A program made the translations under genes and the position numbers. 64,000 bases of DNA from assembly GCA_963576725.1 (NCBI GenBank), contig OY755240.1:64072412-64136411 (forward strand), written 5' to 3'. Positions 31,230 through 42,300 of the stretch are shown piece after piece. The first letter of the stretch is position 1, and the number at the start of each line of letters is the position of its first letter. Origin of the DNA: Azorinus chamasolen. Lineage: Eukaryota > Mollusca > Bivalvia > Cardiida > Solecurtidae. The notes beneath the pieces are model-generated. The model was not told the origin of the DNA. It worked only from the letters and a program-made list of their open reading frames with translations, and did no database searches.

Positions 31230-32490
31230 ACATGATTCGATTAGTTCAAAATCAATTGTATGTCATGAGATGTACCAGTTGAACACCACTAAGCCCTGAT
31301 TTCTCTCTGCTTCTTTCTATTCTATTTCTACTTTACATACCTCGTTTCATTGCTTTTTCTGCCGGTAGGTTGTAGTGTACAAGTCATTAGATTGACATCT
31401 TCTCAAAAGTTGATACTTTTAATCGAAATATCTTTTTCAATTACCATTGCTGTGATGTACTGATGCGGATAACGCAAACGAAATATGTATACAAGTCATA
31501 TGAGCCGAGAAATCAGCCTACACATAAGTTTAGTTTACTTAATAAGTTTAAATTCTTGATTCAGTATTTTGTTCCTTGGTCAAGTCATACAACAGGCTAA
31601 ATCATTTAAAATCATTTCATGGCCGTTTGTGATACCCAAATCATTATTTATAAATAAGCAAGTAAGCAGGATTATTTAGATAAATCTTAATCCTTCAAGT
31701 TTTTTTTATTTGAACGGGGTTTAAATTTTCATATCATACTTAGAAATTGAAACAGTCTGTTATTTATATCTTTATGGTTAATTTGTTTTCATAAGGGTTC
31801 ATTCTACAGTTTTATATATATATGTCTTTCTTTTTGTTTGATTTAAGTATTAATATTCATTTATATGCTAATGAACTGATTAAACACATGGTATTCTAAA
31901 TAAAAAAACCCATTGTATTTCTTATATATTTGGTTACAGATTTATAATGTTAGCTCCTATCAAATGCCCTGTAATATAATGTTATTATCTTCTCTATGCG
32001 TTGACGCTGTCCGGACGTACACTTTCTAGGGGAATTCTAAAACGTAAAAAAACGCAGATACCCATAGAGATACGTTTTACATAGTACATGTATCAGCTAG
32101 ATTACTCTCACTGGTGTGGTTTTATGTATAAGAACAGATCTAGTTTTCACCATTTTATGGCAAATAAGCCATAGAGACACCATTTTGTTTTATATAATAC
32201 TCTCCTTGAGAGTGTTTAATGTATCAGAACATATTTGGGTGTATTTGGAGCATCACAGGTGATTTCAGATCTAGTTTTCACCATCTTCTAGTCCTTTTCC
32301 TTCATTTTTCGGGTTTTTTATATTAATATTTCATGATTATGCAAATGAGGTAATTAACAAAAACAAAGTCTTTATTAAGGATCAATGTCCTACCGTTAGT
32401 TTGGCACCAGTTTCAAACTCTTAGTGCCCCAAATAGCATAGATATACAACATTATAGCCTTTATCCACCGTCGTTGTCCAGACCACTAAT
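31230..32490. repeat. Right terminal inverted repeat
   Basis: Inverse of the left arm. Contains a local duplication: the GTGAAAACTAGATCTG block occurs twice (about 32130-32180 and 32260-32290). Confidence 0.75.
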
Positions 32491-32579
32491 CCTATTTTTT
32501 TACAGCTGGTTAGTGTTATATTGTGAATATAAAAAACGAGATGTAAATGAGAGTAGTCACGCAAAACAGTATTGAAGTA

Positions 32580-32640
32580 CATATCAACTTCGATATCTTG
32601 AACTCATTTAACTCGAACTTCGAGATAACTCGAACTAAAG
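32580..32640. mobile_element. L-family fragment
   Basis: ACTTCGATATCTTGAACTC and GATAACTCGAACTAAAGG, as in the L element at 44606. Confidence 0.55.
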
Positions 32641-32757
32641 GGTCAACCCAACAGTTTGGATCCTGATGAGACGCCGAATTACTCGGCATATTACATGGAT
32701 ACAAACGTTTTACATAGATAATCACAGATGCGACTTCTAGGCAGCGAAAATGTTAAA
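32640..32757. mobile_element. MITE E fragment
   Basis: ACAGTTTGGATCCTGATGAG with a decayed right arm. Confidence 0.65.
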
Positions 32758-32817
32758 CGGAAGCTGAAAGAAAATCACAAATTTGCTCCATACTTTTTTT
32801 TTTATCAAATGACGAAT

Positions 32818-33228
32818 ACTGTAAAACCTCCCTAAATCGGTATCGATATTAATATCGATGCCGGTCTTTAAGACAGGTGGCAGCTTAACCCATTCCCTCA
32901 TAGGCTAATTTTAGATCCAACCAATTTGAATAAATCTACCGAAAAGGAGCATTAACTAGAGAAATGGAAAATATTAGAATTTTTAATTGAAACCATTGTG
33001 ATAAATAGAGCATTTGCTCCTATAGGAGCAAATGCTCTATTTATCACAGTGGTTTCACGAAGTGACTTTTACAGAGTTGTCAAAAGTCGTCAACATGAGG
33101 GAATGGGTTAATGTAGGGTGAATGTCATGCAGAAAGATCTAAAATGTGTTTTCTGCATGATTATCATGATGAACGACGCAGCCAGCTGTCTAAAATGATC
33201 TACACTCTTCTTTACTAAAATTCCAATT
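32818..33228. mobile_element. MITE D1 interrupted by A
   Basis: TACTGTAAAACCTCCCTAAA start; interrupted at the GCTTAA of its stem; resumes TGTAGGGTGAATGTCATG; the right end is decayed. Confidence 0.8.
32885..33111. mobile_element. MITE A nested in a D1 stem
   Basis: TTAACCCATTCCCTC to GAGGGAATGGGTTAA with apex GCTCCTATAGGAGC. It occupies the TTAA of GCTTAATGCAGGG, giving an exact empty site in other D copies. Confidence 0.93.
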
Positions 33229-33545
33229 TAGCCCTTTCAACCGGGGTACACATGCATTGTGATTTGCCAACAGTGTAGACCCATATCAGAGGAATCCTAA
33301 AGGAGCCCTCTATTCAGAGTCTGTACAGGTAGCTATCCAAAGCGTTCCTGTTTAACCTATTTGCTCCCACGATCCAATATATGGGACGTAGGCGAACAGG
33401 CACCTCTTAGATAAAAAAATGGACCAATCCAATATATAAACATGGAAGAATCCACTGGGAGCAAATGGGTTCAGTTTATGCCTTTCATACTGAGTGGACT
33501 AAATAGCTCGACGCCTGTGGGCTATTCCACTCTGAAAATGTTAGA
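33229..33545. mobile_element. MITE G interrupted by I
   Basis: CCCTTTCAACCGGGG start, CAACAGTGTAGACCCATATC stem; interrupted at 33352; resumes GTTTATGCCTTTCATACTGA as in the G copy at 11734. Confidence 0.75.
33352..33473. mobile_element. MITE family I (single copy)
   Basis: TTAACCTATTTGCTCCCA to TGGGAGCAAATGGGTTCA, 122 bp, with 18-bp inverted ends and AATATATGG / CCAATATAT inside; no hairpin apex of the usual type. Confidence 0.8.
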
Positions 33546-33555
33546 GAGATTTTAC

Positions 33556-33720
33556 TACAGTAAAACCTCTCCATAACGGCCACTAAATTACATCAAGTAT
33601 TTTGTTTTAAAGGCAGGCCGCTACTTAAAGCAAGGTGAAATATGAGCGTTCTGTTTTACTTTCACGTTGCTTTAAGCAGCCACCTGCCCTAAATACCAAC
33701 TAATTAATACAATTTAGAAC
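33556..33720. mobile_element. MITE D3, right end missing
   Basis: TACAGTAAAACCTCTCCATA start; the left stem is truncated (GGTGAAATATGAGCG) and the right arm complete. Confidence 0.8.
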
Positions 33721-33859
33721 ATTTTTTGGAGGGGGGAGGGGGTTTAGATTTTTATGTTTGATGACATAAATAAATAGTGTGTTTGTAATACATGTTGAAA
33801 AGGAGCTCAATTGGGTGAGGGAAATAAAACACTCCTACTAAATCATTGTTTAATTGATT

Positions 33860-34061
33860 TTTAGTAGATACAACGACCACTTAATTACATCAATTAGTTC
33901 GTGTTGAAGGCAGGTGGCTGCTGAAAGCAAGGTGAAAGTAAAACAGAACGCTCCTATGGGAGCGTTCTGGTTTACTTTCACCTTGCTTTAAGCAGCCACC
34001 TGCTCTAACTACCAACTAATTAACACAATTTAGTGGTCGTTATAGAGAGGTTTTACTGTAT
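33860..34061. mobile_element. MITE family D3
   Basis: AAAGTAAAACAGAACGC stem with apex CTCCTATGGGAG and right end GAGGTTTTACTGTA; the left terminal CAGTAAAACC is decayed. Confidence 0.85.
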
Positions 34062-34510
34062 ATAGATCTAATTATTACTAAAAAATTGTTTTGGCAATAT
34101 TGGGCGGGGGGGGGGGGGGTTACGCCGGCTCCGTCCCCCCACCCCACTCTAAATCCGCGCCTGAACACACGTAGTTGGTGTCGTAAACTCATACGTTCAA
34201 TTGTATCAATATATATGGCGTCTGTGAAGTCTATAAGTGCATTTGTGCCTGCATGTTATATGGAGTTACCTGCCCCTGAACTTAGATTTGTTGGTTTAAT
34301 CGTGTAATGGGGTAACTGTGGACTTGTGGTACGAACTACTTCTACATGTTTAGATTTCCTTAATTTAGTCATCAGTCTGTTTAGCGCGACCTTACACTGC
34401 ATTTGCAAACAGTTTTACAAGGTAGGAAATGTTAACAGCAGCGTTCTGGTCTGAATCAATATCGTTTGCCCGTGACGGCAGTTGATGGCACATTTGTAGA
34501 TGGCAATGAA

Positions 34511-34716
34511 TTAACCTTTTCAAATATTTGCAAACAGAGAAGACCCAGATCAAACGGCTCCTATAGGAATGGAATATGATAGGTCAGTTTCCTCAGTTTC
34601 TAAAATGGCAACAATGTTCTACCTTCCATATTTCATTATAACTATTATCGATTATGTCCATGACTATTCAGCAGGTATTGAACTTTTGAATAAATATAGA
34701 ACAGGGAAAGGGTTAA
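34511..34716. mobile_element. MITE B2 lacking the right stem arm
   Basis: TTAACCTTTTCAAAT start, stem GAGAAGACCCAGATCAAACG, then CTCCTATAGGA joined to ATGGAATATGATAGG; flank and end (GGGAAAGGGTTAA) intact. Confidence 0.85.
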
Positions 34717-34879
34717 CACACCATAAGTGTCGCTGTCAAAGAGACATGAAAGAACCTGGCCCGAATAGGACACCATACATATTACAAAACTTATGAACGG
34801 TAGGTGGTCAGAACGAGGCCGTCAACTGTTCTTTCCTTCTACTTTCCTCAATTTATTTTCTGCAACATTATCTTCCAAA

Positions 34880-34960
34880 ATTTTGTAACCCGATGAGACA
34901 CCATGTTTTCGGCGTCTGATCTGCATCTAATTTGCACGCTGACGTAAAAATTCCACATGA
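34880..34960. mobile_element. MITE E fragment
   Basis: CCCGATGAGACACCATG ... GGCGTCTGATCTGCATC and GCACGCTGACG. Confidence 0.5.
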
Positions 34961-35103
34961 TTAATCCTTACCCGCTAATTTAGCGAACAGGTTGGATCCA
35001 GATGAGACGCCGAATAATTTGTCTTCCGACCAGGATCTAAACTGTTTGATACTAGGTCAATACTTTCTCAAAATCTTTCACCATATCTAATAGGAAGAGT
35101 TAA
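34961..35103. mobile_element. MITE family E (diverged)
   Basis: TTAATCCTTACCCGCTAA start, GGTTGGATCCAGATGAGACG stem, end GGAAGAGTTAA. Confidence 0.7.
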
Positions 35104-35117
35104 GGCTTTTTACGGAA

Positions 35118-35387
35118 TTAACCCTTTCACCGCCAATGTCGCAAAAATGCACCACGACAAATAGTGCAGTCCCCGATAAGACGCCGCCGTTTCAAGGCGG
35201 CGTCTGATCAGGAACTTCATTTTTTGGTCTCAAACTCTATTTCTGTATCTGTGCTTTATTCCTTTGAAGTTTGCATTAATTTATCTCATTTTGTTTGCAT
35301 TAATTTATCTCGTTTTCTTAGTTTACCGAATGATTTAACAAAATTGGTTTGCAGACGACAATTAGAAAATTGGCGTCGAAAGGGTTA
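35118..35387. mobile_element. MITE family F
   Basis: TTAACCCTTTCACCGCCAAT to GGCGTCGAAAGGGTTAA; hairpin GATAAGACGCCGCCGTTTC / GGCGGCGTCTGATC. A short duplication (TGCATTAATTTATCTC) lies in the flank. Confidence 0.9.
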
Positions 35388-35466
35388 AACCGTAGGCTTA
35401 ATATTTTAAAAGACTTTGCACAATACAGAGTTACATTAAGTAGCGTACAAACTGGTTTGGAAGTAT

Positions 35467-35650
35467 AACAGATTCACGTACGTACTGAAGTACTAAAATC
35501 ATCATTTGTCCCATGTTGTGACCCCTTTTTAGAATCGTCTCTTCGAAACAAGTCTACAGAGTGGTCACAGCATGGGGTTTTCTGGAGAAATAATTTATAA
35601 AGAAGTTATTCTTGAAAATATTTAATTTACGAACCTGATTTGGACCGCTG
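35467..35650. mobile_element. Degenerate MITE C
   Basis: ACTAAAATCATCATTTGTCC ... GGTTTTCTGGAGAAATAA; ends decayed. Confidence 0.7.
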
Positions 35651-35684
35651 TATAATAATAAACAATCAAGACTGGCGTAACCAT

Positions 35685-35690
35685 TTTATT
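35685..35690 (-). promoter_or_regulatory. Candidate poly(A) signal, Pif-like gene
   Basis: AATAAA on the minus strand, about 540 bases after the stop. A D2 MITE (35798-36011) would lie within such a 3' UTR. Weak, AT-rich context. Confidence 0.25.
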
Positions 35691-35797
35691 TCATTGTGTA
35701 ACATTTGTTTCTACTATTTTTTCTAACCATGAATGATAATATGACAAACTGTACAATGTGACATAGCGTCTACGAAATAAAAGAAAAGAATATATAA

Positions 35798-36011
35798 TAC
35801 AATAAAACCTATCTAAAACGACCACCTAAAAGAGGCTTAAGTCTGAGCCAAAAGCCGGATGGTAGCTTAATGCATGATGAAAGTTATACAGAAAGCTCTA
35901 GCAGGAGCTTTCTGTATAACTTTCATCCTGCATTAAGCTACTACCTCATCCTGCTTTTCAATTCATCAATATCTATTCTTGAAGTGGTCACTTTAGATGA
36001 ATTCTAATGTA
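35798..36011. mobile_element. MITE family D2 (diverged)
   Basis: ACAATAAAACCTATCTAAA ... TTTAGATGAATTCTAATGTA; stem GATGAAAGTTATACAG, apex CTCTAGCAGGAG. Lies 220 bases downstream of the Pif-like stop codon. Confidence 0.8.
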
Positions 36012-36229
36012 GATAACATAAAAATGAAAGGGTAAGAATCTTTATAGGTATCAAGAACACACATAATGATCGTAGAAACGAAATGAGTTTTGCGATTTTG
36101 AAATTCTCCAATTACATTTTTATAGCGCTGGGAACTACTTTGTGATGCGCGTGAGGAATTCTATGACATTTCGATAGATTGAGTATTCTGTCGAGGATCC
36201 CGGACTACTTTTCGGTTCTGATTTGAAGA

Positions 36230-36334
36230 TCACGGCAAGTTCACTCCCCTTTGTGATGAATTAACGCCCGGACCGGTCATTCCAATGCCGGGCAAAGGTC
36301 TCACACCAGTAACTAGACAGCGGTACAGCCGAAA
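36230..36334 (-). CDS. Pif-like gene, terminal exon
   Basis: Acceptor CTACTTTCAG (ends 36335), phase 0, separated from the previous exon by about 9.1 kb of MITE-filled intron. Encodes FRLYRCLVTGVRPLPGIG, then a Met/Gly/Ser/Asn tail ending RGVNLP and TGA at 36230-36232. FRLYRC directly completes GYIDD of the preceding exon, which is what identifies this exon. The tail is Pro/Gly-rich and lacks an anchor signal. Confidence 0.75.
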   Translation of the reverse strand, partial: FRLYRCLVTGVRPLPGIGMTGPGVNSSQRGVNLP

Positions 36335-39300
36335 CTGAAAGTAGGGATACATAGGTTATCACATACGGTTGACGGAACTATATTTGCATCGTGACGTCTT
36401 ATCATGGTTTACAGTGATTGACCCGACGGCTATATAATATCAACCGTTGTCCAGCTAAATGTATACAAACATGGTATATATTGACAAACAGAAAAGACCC
36501 AGAGCAGACGGCTCATGTAGGAACTGTCTAATGGGTTCCGTAATGTTGGCTTATGAAATGATATAGGTCTGATGCTACAGTTTCTGTCATGGTCAAAACA
36601 TCTCTTGCTCACATGTCATTCAAACTTCAGCTACTTAACATTCATGCACGCAGGATTTCTAACATACATATTCACGCGGTAAATATTTAATCAGGCGCTA
36701 CGTCTAAGACGCGTCTAATGACTTTAAATCTCTGTATGTGTGGAATATTGTACGGTCTTATATGTCCGTCACATGACCGTACAATATCACACTTGTCGCC
36801 AATTAACCTTACTAATAGGTAAATTCTTACAACTCTACACCATTTAGATAATATTCTCCAAGAAGAAGATACATGTACAATGACGGATGTTTTAATTGCT
36901 GTCGACAAATACAGATAAGAGACTCGACTGCAAAATAAAACATATGCCCATTTTAAGAAAAATCTCTCTCTCTCTTCAAAATAAATTGTTTTGAACCAGG
37001 TCACTGATACTGTTCTCAGTGAGTGTTAATCAAGATAAGTTCATACCAAAACTTTTATACCAATTTTCATTATTATACATGTACGTATCATAATATTGTG
37101 ATATTGTCACATTTTATATTATCATTTTTAGCAGACATCACGTAGCTCTCACATTAAACCTGTACCAACAATGCATTTTCTGTTTTCACTTGTAATTGCC
37201 TTGAAAAATTAATTACCATGTGTCGTCTAGACGTCTACATATAATCTGACTCTTATCCATTTTATCATTGTTTCCAATTAGAGTCGGGCATAACTGACAG
37301 GTCTGGCACTAGATTTTGTTGTACAGGAATTTAGACCTAAAAGTTATACCAGTTGCTGTATATTGGCGACAAATATAGTCTAAGATTGACATTTCCCCAC
37401 GGCGTGGTTGATATAAACCATTGATAAACACAAATCGAACGATTGAACAAATACATCAAACGTAAGAAATATACATGTTCCGTTATTAGAAGTCACTTGA
37501 ATGGTTTCAAAACGTCGTTCAAAATTCTTCAAAATGCAATTCCATATACAGTAAAACCTCTCTTAACCGGAATTCTAGTAGAGAAGAATTTAGATATTTT
37601 AGGCAGGTGACTGCTTAATGCAGAATGAAAGTCATGCAGAAAGCTCCTAGAGGAGCTTTCTGCATGACTTCCACCCTGCATTAAGCTGTCACCTGTCTCG
37701 AAGACCTATATTTATACTAAATTTAATGTCCGGTTAAGAGAGGTTTTACTGTACTTATATCAATTTTATCCAATTCTAAATGCTCTATTCATCGCAATGG
37801 TTTCCAAAACTACACAATTCTAAAACAATCCTTTACTCTAGTAAATGCTCCTTTTCGGTAGATTTATTCAAGGTTGGGTCTTAAAATAGTCTAGGAGGGA
37901 ATGGGTTAACCCCTGTTCGTACATTGGCTTATTTTGAAAGGACTGGCTAGATACCTCTGACAACCAGAAGTTTATATGAATCAAAGACAACCTCTAGCAA
38001 CCAAATCCTAGAAAATGCTGCAGCAATTTAGTCGACGACTTATTGGCCATTGGTCTTATGACCAGTTTACGATCGTCGTCCGGCCATCAGCAACCGCACG
38101 AACGACCGTCAATAACAGGTAGGCAACTGGCTGATAACTAACAGACGACTATCAGATACTGATTGACGACTGGTTGCCTGTAATCGTATGCTGGTAGTCA
38201 ACTAAGACATTATTCAACAAGCCATTGAAGGAGAATATGTCATTTTCCCCCGAGACGGATCAAATCACAGTTAAACCCAGCGACCATTCAAAATAAGTTT
38301 AAATCTCGAATTTAACCCTTTCCACACATACAACAACCAAAAGGAAACATTTTGTGACAGTTTTGATCTGCGAAAAGTCTCACTTGTAGCACCGAGGACC
38401 CCAATGCGACTAAATTTGTCTAAAACTAGTTGCCCATTAGTGATAACCTGCAGCGACTATTAGCAAATTTTAACCATCTATTCCATAAATACGCCTTTCT
38501 ACGCCTTTGCAAACAGCCGACACATATCCTATAGCAGCTGACTGATCAGGGTCTGCTCTGTTTTTTATGATATAATCCGCCATGGCCAACAGTTCTTGTG
38601 TTTCTGTGCCATTACAAAAAATAATCTGATTAATATTCATAATGTCATTATTTCTTACATGAATATTCATGGAGCAAAGGGTTAAAGACTGAGTACTAGC
38701 AACCACTTGTCAAAGGTCGTAAGTTGTATACTGTAAAACCTCTCTATAACGGTCACTTAATTATATCAAGTATTTTGTGTTAAAGGCAGATTGCTGCTTA
38801 AAGCAAGGTGAATGTAAAACAGAACGCTCCTATAGGAGCGTTCTGTTTTACTTTCACCTTGCTTAAAGCAGTCACCTGCCCTAAATACCAACTAAGTAGC
38901 ACAATTTAGTGGTCGTTATAGAGAGATTTTACTGTATATGCTATGTGTGCCTTCTGTAGTCTAAACTGCTACATGAAGGAGGAGCGATAGTTGATCATAT
39001 TTTTTGTGCACACCTAATTTCATATATACCTTGTCTCTCTAAAATAAGCGACACAGGCAAACAGTATTGACTCAACTGAGAAGGCCCATGAAGGAACCCA
39101 TTTGATCACTATCTGCCCTGTTTGTTGCACGCATTATATTCCAAAGGATGCATTGAATTATTGCAGAAACACCTGTCAAAACTTGACAGAATGGTTCACA
39201 ACACATATGTGGGCAAGTTCAAGTACAACAATAAGGGTTATATTGGTTATATTGGCTATTATAAAGTGCAATAAAGTATCACTAATGAGACCACATAGTT

Positions 39301-42300
39301 TATTAACATAAGAGTCTGTAAAAGCAGGTGTTTGCTTAATGCAGGGCAAAAGTAATGCAGAAAGCTCCTATATGAGCTTCCTGCATAACGCTTGTCCTGC
39401 GTTAAGCTACCATTTATTTTTTATTTTTCTCTCCAGACTTCTACTTTTGAGGGGTCGTGACTTTACTGTATATGTATAGTGTTCTATAGTTTATAATTGT
39501 ATATCTATCAATATCAAGCTCATGTACACTAGAGACTTGTACAGATTTCCCAGCTCTTATGAAGTCTTTTCTGTTTACTACGCTCATTTCCCTGTTGAAT
39601 ATTCCTATTAGAAGTAGTGACATCATGAATATTCATTATCTAAATGAATATGACATAAACATTTTCAAGGGTTTTAGTTTGCTTTGACAAAACCTGTAGA
39701 ACCAACTCTATATGTCGAAAGGAAACAGAACATACCCTGATCAGACGGTTCACATAGGAGCCGTCTGATATGGGACTACTCTGTTTGCAAATCTGTGTAA
39801 AGGTGTTTATACGAGGGAAAGGGTTAACAAAGATCTGAGCCAATCGCAAAAGAGTCCTCTCAAAATTCACCTTTGTATCAAGAGTTTTCAATACAACGTT
39901 GTCTCACACTACTTGGTATTTTTAGTTTTTTTTTACCCCATTTGTGCCTGGCGACCCAAGAAATTGTCACAGCCAAAGTATACCCAGGTCAGAGGTTGGC
40001 TGGTTGTGTTGATAAACGCCCGTTCCTGCCAACAATGGGCTAATTGGACGCCCCAGAGAGAGAGGGAGGGGGAGTGGAAACAGAGAAACAAGGGCGTGAT
40101 GCCCTACTCTTATTATTGATAGAGTTTCTCTGGTTATTTTAGATGCCCAGTGTAAAGCATTGATACATCGGACCTCAGTTTATTAAAAACTCATTCATCA
40201 GAACCCTTGGACCAGGGTCTGTACTGTTTGCCTTAAATATATATATTTTATATTCATCAAGAAATGAATTTTAGCAGAAACACCCCTCAAATTGAAAACA
40301 GTACACAAGTTACTTCGAACTTAAGGCTTATATAGGTTAAACAAGAAGAAATGGTTTGACGGTAATCCGTGTTTTGGTTGTACAAAATAATCATTCATAA
40401 CCTCCGAATGCATATGTACGTCCACTTGATATGACTGCCTTTGGGGTGTCTTCAGATCATCATCCAGCAATCAGTACAACCAATAAACATGTGAACCTAA
40501 AAGCACGTGGCTGCTTAACCCATTCATTCATACTGATGCCCTTTGACGACTCTGTAAAAGTAACTGTTTGAAACCATTGTGATAAATAGAGCATTTGCCC
40601 GCTCCATAGGAGCAAATACTCTGTTTTTCACAATGGTTTCAAAACTATACAATTCTAGAATTTCCCTTTCTCAAGTATATACATATTATAGGCTCCTTTT
40701 CGTCAGATTTATTCAAAGATGTTGGGTCTAAAACAGTCTATGAGGTAGAGGGGTTAATGCAGAATACAAAGGTACGTGTAATACATGTGAGCTTTCTTCC
40801 TAACTTCCGTCCAGCATTAAGCTATCACCTGACTGTAAGAAAAATTCTAAAAGTAGAATTCTTTTGAGTGGTCGTAGTTACTTGTGTTTAATCGGGCCTA
40901 GTTTAATGTCGTCAATAAGATATTATTTTAATGAAGTTTATGGATTTCGTGACGTTCCTGAATGCTTTATTTTCAAAATATATTTGACACTGGCATACTT
41001 TCATACCCTCTCACATCTAACCTCAATTCCATCTTCGTTTAACAGTAAATTATACAGATAAACAGATAAAAGGTTCGTGCTCAAATACCAAAATCATTTC
41101 TCCACCAAACCCTATGTTGTGACCACTCTATAGAATCGTCTCGAATAGACGATTCTAAAGAGTGGTCACAACATAGGGTTTGGTGGAGAAATAAAAAGTT
41201 ATTCTTGAAAATGTTTTAATTTACGCATCTTATTTGGACCTCTGATAATATTTCTTAACTAACAAGATGTACATTTGCTCTCGTAACGGAATTGGTAAAT
41301 CCCAACCTTGATCCCAGCGCATGTCCGATGACTCCAGGTTTTATTCCGACGAGGTAAAAGCTTCCGGTATACATTTGTGTACTTTAAGCTGAAAAGTTGC
41401 AATGTACGAAAAATTCAATCATGATGTCACAAATTTTAACCTTTCCCGTGACACTATACGTGACAACAAGCAGCACGTGACTGACAACAAGTACCACGTG
41501 AATGGAAAACAAGCCCAACGCGATTGACAACAAGCACTACGTGACTGACAAGCAAACATCTGACAAGCAAGCATCACGCGATTACAAGAAGCGCCTCGTG
41601 ACAGGCAAACACTCACCACGTGACTGACAACCAAGCATTACGTGACACCAAACATCACGTGACTGACAATTATGGCATGACTGACAACAAACACCACATG
41701 ACAGACAAAACACCACGTGATTTACAACAGGTATCACGTGATTGACAAACAAGCGGTGTGTGACTGGCAACAAGCACCATGTGACTAACAAACAAGCACC
41801 ACGTGACTGATAATTAGAAGCACGTTAAAATGGACAACATACACATGACCTATCTCACCAATTGTTGGTTCGTTCGCCGAGAGACAAAAACTGACAATAT
41901 CTGCCACACATCCATGAACATATACCTCTATCTGTATGACCAGTGTGATAAAAACCATCTATAACGTTGGAAACAATGCACTTTTAGAATGAGTCGCTCC
42001 GCTGCAGTCATGCAGTACTGGATATTCACTGTTAAAGATGGGTGAAATCTAAGTCCAGTAGAACATGTAGAAGCGGCCATTCATTTATTGAACATAGGGG
42101 ACTTATAAAGCAGATGGTTGCTTAATGCAGGGCAAAAGTAATGCAGAAAGCTCCTACAGGAGCTTTCTGCATTACCTTTGACCTGTATTAAGCTACACTC
42201 TGCCTTAAAGATCCATAATTAGATCTATTTTGATGGCAGCTTAAGACAGGTTCTACTGTAACACATTTATTTTGTATTTCTCCGCCAAATCACATATTCG

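Larger units (their letters stand above)
27149..32490. mobile_element. DNA transposon with long terminal inverted repeats, decayed
   Basis: The left end (AGTGGTCTGTACAACGACGG, 27149) and right end (its complement ending at about 32488) are inverted copies. Similarity continues inward through TTGCATAATCATGAA, ACTAGATCTGAAATCACC and GTACGTCCGGACAGCGTC, and past insertions to about 28890 and 31230, so each arm is about 1.2 kb or more. The middle (28930-31200) holds broken open frames. No target duplication is clear. Superfamily unknown; it is not a Helitron by structure. Confidence 0.75.

Noticed and set aside
41419..41791. Cys/Val-rich minus-strand frames resembling a secreted cysteine-rich peptide
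   Set aside because: Generated by the CACGTGACTGACAACAAG minisatellite; frames shift between units.
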